Below are positions 49,832 through 55,985 of a stretch of 55,985 nucleotides of DNA, in pieces. Both the position numbers and the translations under genes were made by a program. The number at the start of each line of letters is the position of its first letter. Position 1 is the first letter of the stretch. The notes beneath the pieces were generated by a model. That model had not been told where the DNA came from. It saw only the letters and a program-made list of their open reading frames with translations, and ran no database searches. The stretch comes from Syntrophales bacterium (lineage in GTDB: Bacteria > Desulfobacterota > Syntrophia > Syntrophales > UBA2210). The DNA lies in assembly GCA_028718565.1 (NCBI GenBank), contig JAQULO010000006.1, forward strand, positions 1 through 55,985. Direction: 5' to 3'.

Positions 49832-50611
49832 CTAAAACATAATCGCCGTCAGAAAATAGTCGCTTACCAGGATCGAAACGGACGCGAGGACCACCGCCTC
49901 CGTGGTGGCCTTTCCCACCCCCTCGGCACCCCCCGTCGTGTTGAAACCCTTGTAACATCCTACCAGGGACAGGATGAGTCCAAAGAATGCCGCCTTGATC
50001 AGGCCGTTGTAAATATCGCCCAGATCCACCATCTTTGTAATATTCTTTATGAAAGCTCCCGCATTGATATTCAGGATCGGCACCCCCACAAAATACCCGC
50101 CCAAGATCCCCATAAAATCGGACACGATGGTGAGGGCGGGGAGCATTATCACCCCCGCGATTATCCTCGGAACAATAAGATGTTTGACAGGGTTCGTGGC
50201 CATGACAGACAGGGCGTCGATCTGCTCGGTTACGCGCATTGTCCCCAGTTCGGCGGCCATGGCGGAGCCCGCCCTGGCGGTCACCATCAGGGCGGTGAGC
50301 ACCGGCCCCAGTTCCCTGGTCATCCCCAGCGCGACGGTGGAACCAACAAGGCTCTCGGCGTTGAACATCCTGAATCCGTAATAACCCTGGAGCGCCATGA
50401 CCATACCGGTAAACGTGCCGGTGAGAACGACGACAAAGATGGACTTGACACCGACGAATTCCATCTGTTTGAAGATCAGGCGAAGCTTCAGGGGGGGGCG
50501 TACCATCCACATCAGAACGGAGATGAAGAGGATAAATATCCTCCCCATCTCCTCGATGTTATCCAGGACGGCCCTTCCAAATCTGTCAACTGCCGCGGAA
50601 ATCCTATTCAT
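49832..50611 (-). CDS. mlaE: Mla ABC transporter permease
   Basis: This 259-residue membrane protein has five to six helices and the MlaE pattern: FVGVKSIFVVVLTGTFTGMV, GMTRELGPVLTALMVTARAG, AELGTMRVTEQIDALSVMAT, NPVKHLIVPRIIAGVIMLP and the C-terminal GAEGVGKATTEAVVLASVSI. The segment EQIDAL is the coupling-helix motif. It begins 12 bases after the stop of the second ddl gene. Confidence 0.95.
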   Translation of the reverse strand: MNRISAAVDRFGRAVLDNIEEMGRIFILFISVLMWMVRPPLKLRLIFKQMEFVGVKSIFVVVLTGTFTGMVMALQGYYGFRMFNAESLVGSTVALGMTRELGPVLTALMVTARAGSAMAAELGTMRVTEQIDALSVMATNPVKHLIVPRIIAGVIMLPALTIVSDFMGILGGYFVGVPILNINAGAFIKNITKMVDLGDIYNGLIKAAFFGLILSLVGCYKGFNTTGGAEGVGKATTEAVVLASVSILVSDYFLTAIMF

Positions 50612-50623
50612 ACACTACCCGGC

Positions 50624-51694
50624 CTACAGCGGTCCCTTTTTGCCTGCGTGAGCATCGAGCGATAGCTGTATAATTTTGCTGATTAACTCGGTCTGCGTAA
50701 TCCCCTCGGCCGCTGCCTGGTGAAAGAGCACCGTGGAGGGAGTCATCCCTGGCAGACTGTTCGGTTCAAGGACCACCACCCGCCCGTCGCCGGGGACAAA
50801 CATATCTATCCTCGCGTAGGCCTTCAGTCCCAGAACCAGAAACACCCTGACGGCCACGGCCTGTATCCTCTTGAGGACATCCTCCGGCAACCGCGCGGGC
50901 GTCTTGTTCTCCCCCTGACCATACAGGAATTTATCCTCCAGTGAAAGAATTCCTTTCGTCGGTATCGTCTCGGAGGGGATAAGGGCAACAGGTGCATCGT
51001 TTCCGATAACGCCACAGGTGACCTCCATTCCGGAGATGAATTCTTCAACCAGGGCCACGCTGTCCCATTCGAATGCCGCCAGGAGTGCACTTCCGATACC
51101 CTCCGGCGATATGACCTTTTTGACTGTCGTGCTGCACCCTTCCCGGGTCGGCTTTACCACACAAGGGAACCCAATATCCCTTTCGATTTCACCGAGGACA
51201 CTCTCTTTGTTCCTGTCCCATTCCTTTACGGAAACCGCCCTCGTCCGCGGGACATCCATCCCGCTCATGGCGATCACTTTCCGGGAGGCATACTTGTCGA
51301 TACCGAGCGCCGAACCCAGCACCCCGGACCCGGTATAGGGTATACCGAGCAGTTCCAACAGTCCCTGCAGGCAGCCATCTTCTCCATACTTGCCGTGAAG
51401 GCCTATGTAGACAAAGTCCACCGCCGACTTCAGCTCTTCATAGAAAATTCTCTTTGCATCTTCCGCCAGGTCCGCCTCGATATCCCCGGTGGAATTGCGC
51501 ATCAACAGCTTGATCGGGATTTCCCACAGCAAACCCCGGCTGTCCATAAAGATGGGCAGGGGATCGTACTTTTGCCGATCCATCTTGCTGAAAATATTCC
51601 TTCCGCTCTCGAGGGAGACCTCCTTTTCAGAAGACATCCCCCCCAGAATAACCCCAATCCTCATTTTCCCGGGTTTTGTTTTTTCCACAATCAA
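50624..51694 (-). CDS. D-alanine--D-alanine ligase-like protein, variant active site
   Basis: This 356-residue ATP-grasp enzyme has the Ddl fold: RIGVILGGMSSEKEVSLESG, LHGKYGEDGCLQGLLELLGI, VVKPTREGCSTTVKKV, ILSLEDKFL and VVVLEPNSLPGMTPS. Compared with E. coli DdlB, Ser150 of the loop is Cys187 here and the Tyr216 of the omega loop is Phe256 (DKF rather than DKY). Mg-binding Glu310 and Asn312 are intact. A Tyr-to-Phe change at this position gives DdlB the ability to make D-Ala-D-lactate and occurs naturally in Leuconostoc Ddl, so a depsipeptide or altered D-amino-acid product is possible. The start is TTG at 51694 (GGGAG before it); ATG at 51664 is an alternative. Confidence 0.85.
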   Translation of the reverse strand: MIVEKTKPGKMRIGVILGGMSSEKEVSLESGRNIFSKMDRQKYDPLPIFMDSRGLLWEIPIKLLMRNSTGDIEADLAEDAKRIFYEELKSAVDFVYIGLHGKYGEDGCLQGLLELLGIPYTGSGVLGSALGIDKYASRKVIAMSGMDVPRTRAVSVKEWDRNKESVLGEIERDIGFPCVVKPTREGCSTTVKKVISPEGIGSALLAAFEWDSVALVEEFISGMEVTCGVIGNDAPVALIPSETIPTKGILSLEDKFLYGQGENKTPARLPEDVLKRIQAVAVRVFLVLGLKAYARIDMFVPGDGRVVVLEPNSLPGMTPSTVLFHQAAAEGITQTELISKIIQLSLDAHAGKKGPL

Positions 51695-51706
51695 TTGTTA
51701 CTCCCG

Positions 51707-52489
51707 TCAAAAACTAATCGTCAGGCCGGCATACGGTCCCTTGAATTCAATGTCCGCGTACACATCACTGATATCATCCACATCCAGTTTCATGATCCTG
51801 TATCCCCCCTGAATATCCAGAAAGGGAAATGGCGTGTAGGAAACCTCGACCAGCCCTTCATAAAAGGTGTTGTCTGGGTACATGATGCCGGCTCCCCGTA
51901 CCCTCGCTTCCAGAATATCGGCAAGGATGCCCACATGCAACGCCAGGCCTACCATGGGGATAGGCGCCTTGAAGGACTCTTTCTCATCATATCCGAGGGA
52001 CGAAGCCCTCAGCCGGGCTTCCCCTTCAACATATTTGACCTTGCCGATGATCCCCAGAGAAAATCCGGCAAGGATGTTCTCTAAATCCATAACATCGTAC
52101 TGATATTCCAGATCGATCATCGTGAATTCCAGATCAGACTGAACAAGGGTACTGCTCGTATATGTCCTTCCCATAAAATTAATCGTTCGGTCCAGGTTCT
52201 TTTCACCCGAGTAATCGGCCTTTGTATACATGAGACTTACGTGGTGGCTTCCTATCCCGGCAAAGGCCTCGACAGAGGGATAGTTCTCATCGCCGATGCC
52301 GAGATCATTGTTCACATCAATGTTCGCCCCGACGACCCCGTTCTTGTCCACCCTGAAATCTCCGGAAAGTTCTGGCAGCCACCAGTATGCCCGTGCCCCA
52401 AATTCAAGGGCCTGCGCCGAGGCGGAAAAGATCAAGAAACCAATAAAAACAGCAAGTGCATATACAATCGTTGGTCTATTCTTTTTCAT
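51707..52489 (-). CDS. Outer-membrane beta-barrel protein
   Basis: This 260-residue protein has a signal peptide (residues 1-28, cleaved after SASAQA) and a mature chain of alternating strands, starting LEFGARAYWWLPELSGDFRV, and ends in the aromatic-terminal strand GPYAGLTISF, as expected for Bam-inserted barrels. Typical paired strands are SHHVSLMYTKADYSG and VEVSYTPFPFLDIQGGYRIM. It looks like the TIGR04219-type outer-membrane family. It lies between the two ddl genes (12 and 27 bases), which suggests a role in the same envelope function, though its cargo is unknown. Confidence 0.85.
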   Translation of the reverse strand: MKKNRPTIVYALAVFIGFLIFSASAQALEFGARAYWWLPELSGDFRVDKNGVVGANIDVNNDLGIGDENYPSVEAFAGIGSHHVSLMYTKADYSGEKNLDRTINFMGRTYTSSTLVQSDLEFTMIDLEYQYDVMDLENILAGFSLGIIGKVKYVEGEARLRASSLGYDEKESFKAPIPMVGLALHVGILADILEARVRGAGIMYPDNTFYEGLVEVSYTPFPFLDIQGGYRIMKLDVDDISDVYADIEFKGPYAGLTISF

Positions 52490-52516
52490 TGCGTACCCTT
52501 CCCTCTCATACTTACA

Positions 52517-53578
52517 TTATTGTAGCGGGCCTTTTTTCTCTCCATGAATCCCGGCCGAAGCCTCTACCAGCCCGGACAGTATCATGGAGGGAAGCATCCC
52601 GGCCTCAGCGGCCTGTTCAAAGAAAAAAGATGACGGCGCCATTCCCGAAGACGAATTGGGATCGGTAATCAGGACCCTGCCGTCGTCCAGGACAAACCCG
52701 TCTATGCGGCCGTACGACCTGAATCCCAGGGTTTCGAACGCCTTGATAACGCTCGCCTTGATCCGGTCAACCACATCGGCGGGGATATTCCGGGGGGGCG
52801 TAAATTTGCTGCACCTGCCCGGCATGTACTTATCGTCGTACGAGTAAAAATCGCTCTGCGGATGGATTTCGGTAACCCCAAGTATGGCGGGGCCCTCCTC
52901 TCCCTCCAGAACGATGCACGAAAATTCAACCCCTTCGAGGTATTCCTCGATCAGGGCAGCCCTGTCCCATTTGAAGGCCCCGGCCATCGCATCCTCCAGC
53001 ATGCCGGGATCTCTCACAATGGTCACCCCCATGCTCGATCCTTCCCTGACAGGTTTGACGACGAAAGGGATCGTGAATGCCTCCGTTATCCTTTGCCTGG
53101 CAACCTCTTTATCCTGCAGCCACGTATCTTCCCCCACCACCATACTCTCGGGCACATCGACACCCTCCGCCTTTAGTATCTTCTGCTGCACACTCTTATC
53201 CATACCCAGGGCGGAGGCCAGGACGCCGGGACCGGTATAGGGAATCCCCAGAATCTCAAGAAGCCCCTGGATGCACCCGTCGTCGCCATATTTCCCGTGG
53301 AGGGAGATGAAGGCAAAATCGATCTCATCCCTCAGCCCCTCGTACGATATCCGCCGCGCGTCCTGTGCGAGATGATCCGAGATATCGGCCGTTGTGTTCT
53401 GGGATACCAGTTGCCAGGGAATAATCCACAGCCTTCCCGCGCCATCCATAAAGATGGGAACGGCCTCATACCTCTCCCTGTCCAGGTTATCATAGACATT
53501 CCGGCCACTGTTCAGTGATACCTCTTTCTCAGAAGACATCCCGCCCAATATAATCCCGACTCTCAACAATTTTACCAA
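52517..53578 (-). CDS. ddl: D-alanine--D-alanine ligase-like protein
   Basis: This 353-residue ATP-grasp ligase makes the D-Ala-D-Ala terminus of peptidoglycan precursors. Motifs: VGIILGGMSSEKEVSLNSGR, LHGKYGDDGCIQGLLEILGI, VVKPVREGSSMGVTIV (Ser181), DFYSYDDKYMPG (Lys250-Tyr251) and RIDGFVLDDGRVLITDPNSS. The substrate Ser and Tyr are as in DdlB, but the Mg-binding Glu of LEAN is Asp306 here (TDPN). The start appears to be TTG at 53578 with AAGGAA upstream. It is 34 bases after alr and similar to the paralogue downstream. Confidence 0.9.
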   Translation of the reverse strand: MVKLLRVGIILGGMSSEKEVSLNSGRNVYDNLDRERYEAVPIFMDGAGRLWIIPWQLVSQNTTADISDHLAQDARRISYEGLRDEIDFAFISLHGKYGDDGCIQGLLEILGIPYTGPGVLASALGMDKSVQQKILKAEGVDVPESMVVGEDTWLQDKEVARQRITEAFTIPFVVKPVREGSSMGVTIVRDPGMLEDAMAGAFKWDRAALIEEYLEGVEFSCIVLEGEEGPAILGVTEIHPQSDFYSYDDKYMPGRCSKFTPPRNIPADVVDRIKASVIKAFETLGFRSYGRIDGFVLDDGRVLITDPNSSSGMAPSSFFFEQAAEAGMLPSMILSGLVEASAGIHGEKKGPLQ

Positions 53579-53612
53579 GGCACGTTTCCTTTAAGCATAC
53601 TCCCCCGACACG

Positions 53613-55571
53613 CTATAGGTCCCAGACAAAGGTCACTCCGCTGTTCGGGAACACCCACTCATCATCGTCAATCTTCAGGTCTATCGACCTTCCCTCACTC
53701 GTTGTTACCTTCGGATACGGACGCCGCCCCGCAAAGAAGCTGACGTCTCTGACGCTCTTCAGGCCCGTCCCCTCATAGTGAAACGAGATATTCATTCCCC
53801 GGGTGGGATACGCCAGATAGACGGGGAACATCCTGCCGCCTTTGTGCTGCTTCGTTTCTATCTCAATCTCCACCTTGACCTGCCGGTTCAAAAATTTCTC
53901 AAGCCCCTCACCGCCGCACAGCACCTCATAGCCCCTCTCCGTATTTTGCTCGCTGATGACCGGCACATCGGCGCTCTCGACCCTGACACAAGACACGCTG
54001 AAATCATCCTCCCGGAAGGGGGTGTTCGTACCGTTCAGGAGCCACCGGTATTCGCACTTCTCCTCCTCAAAGAGGGCCGAAAGCTGATCGTTATTCCTGG
54101 CACACCCAATGATGAAGAGCGTGTCCCTGAGTATCTTTGCATACTCGATGTGGGTTGTAACCTTGAAATAACCCTCATCCGGGCCAGTGGTCCCCTCCCC
54201 TCCACCGGGGAATTTGCTTATCCTGATATCATATCTGAAGCCCATCCTCAATTCCAGTTGACGGTTTTCCCTCCCGAAGAGCGCCTCAAACATCTCGTAA
54301 TAGATCGCGTCGGCGAACTGCGGGTCGGTGGTCCTGGCCTGGAGACAGCCGCGTATCATGGTATCGATCCGGGCGATAGACTTCTCCTCGCCCGGTATGA
54401 AGATCCTCCTCAGCTTCGGCTCGACCGCATCCGGTCTTCCCTTATCCACAAATATGCGGGGCGCCCTCTTGCCCAGGGCGCACAGAATTTCATAGCTTAT
54501 CGTCCCCGCCTTTTCGGCAATCTCACCGGCCGAGATATATTCGTCCCCCTGCCTTCCCATCAGGACGACCTCATCGCCCATTTCGCAGTCGGGGATATGG
54601 GTCACATCCACCGTGCACATGTCCATGGAAATTCGCCCCACGATGGGTGCCCTTCTACCCCTTATCAGGGCTTCTCCCTGATTCGACATGATAACGCCGT
54701 ACCCGTCAGCGTACCCCACGGGTATCGTGGCTATCCGCGCAGGCCCTTCGGTGACATGCGATCTGCCGTACCCGATGCTGTACCCCCCGGGGAAATCCTT
54801 GAGAATCACAATGCTCGTCTTGAAGGTCATCACCGGGGTCAGCTTTGCCTTCGACGTCATGCCGGGTCCGGGATATACCCCGTATGTCATGATCCCGGGA
54901 CGTACCATATCCAGGTCGAATGCGCGGAAGTTAAGCACGCCGCCACTGTTGGAGATATGCCGCATGGGAATGGATATCCCCTCCCCTTCCAGTCCCTTCA
55001 TAATTTCTCCAAAGCGTTTCCACTGGAGGGCGTTATATTCGTCGTCTTCCACCTCGCTCACGGACAGATGGGAGAATATCCCTTCCACCTCTACGTGGGG
55101 AAGGGCAATGACGCTCTTTATCATGGCGATTGCGTCGCTGGAGATGGCCCCTCCCCTGCCCATCCCCGTGTCAATCTCGATATGGACGGGGAGACGCGTC
55201 CCCTTTTCAACCAGTCTTCCGCTGAGCTGAACCGCAAAGTGGATATCAGACACCGAGGGGATAAGGTTGTACTTGATGATCTCATCAATCTCAGCATCCG
55301 TGGAAGGACTCAGTATGATGATAGGCGCTTCGATCCCGCCGACCCGGAGCTGCACCCCCTCATCCGCGTTGGCCACCCCCAAGGCGTACACACCGTTTTT
55401 CACGGCGGCCCGCGATATCTCAATCGCTCCATGGCCGTACGCGTCCGCCTTCACCACCTGAAGGACCTTGACACAGGGACCCACCAGCCGGTTTATTTCG
55501 TCCCAGTTATCCCTGAAGCTGTCCAGATCGATCTCCACCCAGCTTCTGTACCTCTGCCCCTGTAGCAACAT
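53613..55571 (-). CDS. alr: Alanine racemase with large C-terminal domain of unknown function
   Basis: This 652-residue protein has an N-terminal PLP-dependent alanine racemase (residues 1-375): VVKADAYGHGAIEISRAAV with the PLP lysine, IEIDTGMGRGG, SIGYGRSHVTE, GYADGY and VGRISMDMCTVDVT. Alr is usually about 370 residues. The extra 275 residues start near EEKSIARIDTMIRGCLQART and end in WVFPNSGVTFVWDL. I recognise no domain there; the tail is rich in beta-strands (FPVYLAYPTRGMNISFHYEG; DVSFFAGRRPYPKVTTSEGR). It is the first gene of the alr-ddl-OMP-ddl-mlaEFD unit. The ATG at 55571 is chosen; a GTG at 55580 is an alternative. Confidence 0.9.
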   Translation of the reverse strand: MLLQGQRYRSWVEIDLDSFRDNWDEINRLVGPCVKVLQVVKADAYGHGAIEISRAAVKNGVYALGVANADEGVQLRVGGIEAPIIILSPSTDAEIDEIIKYNLIPSVSDIHFAVQLSGRLVEKGTRLPVHIEIDTGMGRGGAISSDAIAMIKSVIALPHVEVEGIFSHLSVSEVEDDEYNALQWKRFGEIMKGLEGEGISIPMRHISNSGGVLNFRAFDLDMVRPGIMTYGVYPGPGMTSKAKLTPVMTFKTSIVILKDFPGGYSIGYGRSHVTEGPARIATIPVGYADGYGVIMSNQGEALIRGRRAPIVGRISMDMCTVDVTHIPDCEMGDEVVLMGRQGDEYISAGEIAEKAGTISYEILCALGKRAPRIFVDKGRPDAVEPKLRRIFIPGEEKSIARIDTMIRGCLQARTTDPQFADAIYYEMFEALFGRENRQLELRMGFRYDIRISKFPGGGEGTTGPDEGYFKVTTHIEYAKILRDTLFIIGCARNNDQLSALFEEEKCEYRWLLNGTNTPFREDDFSVSCVRVESADVPVISEQNTERGYEVLCGGEGLEKFLNRQVKVEIEIETKQHKGGRMFPVYLAYPTRGMNISFHYEGTGLKSVRDVSFFAGRRPYPKVTTSEGRSIDLKIDDDEWVFPNSGVTFVWDL

Positions 55572-55779
55572 CTTCAGCACAGCCCCATATCGTGAAATCT
55601 CGCAGGCTTATTCTCAGCCTGTTCATACCCCTTAAACCGCGAAGATACTACCAAAACAACGATGAAAGTCAAGGTAAAGGATATGGATATCGGAGGGAGC
55701 AGAGAATAAGTTGCACAACAGCACCGAAACATGCCGCATAAAACAGCAGACAGAGATGGGCAAACAATCAGCTAATCTC

Positions 55780-55808
55780 TTGACAATGCGACAGTGTTAC
55801 GATAGAGA
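55780..55808 (+). promoter_or_regulatory. Candidate promoter of tRNA-Thr
   Basis: TTGACA (55780-55785), a 17-base spacer and TAGAGA (55803-55808), 23 bases before the tRNA. The -35 box is perfect, the -10 weak, as in the tRNA-Met promoter at the other end of the window. Confidence 0.55.
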
Positions 55809-55831
55809 GTCACCGTTCGAATCATACGAGG

Positions 55832-55907
55832 GCCGATGTAGCTCAGCCGGTAGAGCAGCTGATTCGTAATCAGCAGGTCAGCGGTTCAAATCCGCTCATC
55901 GGCTCCA
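55832..55907 (+). tRNA. tRNA-Thr (CGT)
   Basis: A complete cloverleaf: acceptor stem GCCGATG/CATCGGC, D-arm AGCTCAGCCGGTAGAGC, anticodon stem GCTGA/TCAGC with loop TTCGTAA (anticodon CGT at 55865-55867), a T-arm with GTTCAAATCC and encoded CCA (55905-55907). Discriminator T is usual for threonine tRNAs of bacteria. Confidence 0.95.
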
Positions 55908-55966
55908 CTTTTCAACTAGTTACACTTAACAAAAACCTCTCAAAAAAGATAAAATTCAACACGACT

Positions 55967-55984
55967 CACCACCGAAAGGTGGTG
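55967..55984 (+). terminator. Possible terminator at the window edge
   Basis: CACCACC (55967-55973), a GAAA loop and GGTGGTG (55978-55984) form a stable 7-bp hairpin 60 bases after tRNA-Thr. The window ends at 55985, so any T-run cannot be seen. Confidence 0.4.
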
Positions 55985-55985
55985 G

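Noticed and set aside
53778-55565. 595-codon open frame on the plus strand opposite alr
   Set aside because: Long but antisense to a clear alanine racemase; its composition follows from the codon bias of the real gene. It has no recognisable domain.
55967-55985. CRISPR-like or repeat unit at the right end (CACCACCGAAAGGTGGTGG)
   Set aside because: Only one copy is visible; it is better explained as a terminator hairpin cut by the window end. No repeat-spacer array exists in the window.

Overview
The window looks like a chromosomal segment of an anaerobic Gram-negative bacterium of the Desulfobacterota (former Deltaproteobacteria), most plausibly a syntrophic or fermentative lineage such as Syntrophales. 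This is inferred from the mix of gene families: a Na+-pumping acyl-CoA decarboxylase, an Mrp/Mbh-type antiporter complex, HydBC-like flavoprotein subunits with their DRTGG/PHP/ATPase satellites, outer-membrane lipid-transport (Mla) genes and PilT/PilU. No rRNA or taxonomic marker was available to confirm it.

Left edge (1-1.5 kb): the end of an integrative element. A partial gene, an excisionase-like HTH gene and a tyrosine integrase run into an elongator tRNA-Met gene. The integrase C-terminus is read from the antisense strand of the tRNA. From 1.5 to 4.1 kb are a secreted FG-GAP/VCBS repeat protein and endonuclease IV.

4.2-16.3 kb, all minus strand: an Mrp/Mbh-like cation/proton antiporter (mrpE, B, F, G, MbhD-like, MbhE-like, mrpC, mrpD) preceded by two universal stress proteins, a receiver protein, a hybrid receiver-kinase, a large PAS/GAF kinase and a detached MrpA/NuoL-like channel subunit. 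The channel part and the C-terminal parts of MrpA are thus separate genes, with signalling genes between them.

16.5-24.7 kb, minus strand: a VanZ-cytidylate kinase fusion, then a Na+-translocating methylmalonyl-CoA-type decarboxylase (beta, a 44-residue gamma, biotin carrier, carboxyltransferase). Upstream lies a decayed stretch with remnants of methylmalonyl-CoA epimerase, a cobalamin adenosyltransferase and a nitronate monooxygenase, then an intact old-yellow-enzyme-type oxidoreductase and a MarR regulator.

25.7-32.3 kb, plus strand: a DRTGG - ATPase - DRTGG - PHP - ATPase - NuoE - [2Fe-2S] ferredoxin - NuoF/GltD operon closed by a strong terminator. The last protein joins a HydB/NuoF flavoprotein to an NADPH-type GltD module, and no hydrogenase or formate dehydrogenase subunit is present. 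A Stn-like NAD(H)/NADP(H)/ferredoxin enzyme is the most attractive reading, and this is the leading candidate for an undescribed system.

32.3-47.5 kb: mixed housekeeping genes: a UPF0200-like kinase, TerB, MprF, a GpsA-like dehydrogenase, RmlB, CoaE, a gamma carbonic anhydrase, a degenerate receiver next to PilU and PilT, a DUF4301 protein, an FmdB zinc ribbon and a zincin-like protein.

47.5-55.6 kb, minus strand: a tight envelope operon, alr (with a large unknown C-terminal domain) - ddl - outer-membrane barrel - second ddl - mlaE - mlaF - mlaD (with a beta-rich C-terminal domain). The two Ddl paralogues differ at substrate- and metal-binding positions. A tRNA-Thr(CGT) with its own promoter closes the window.
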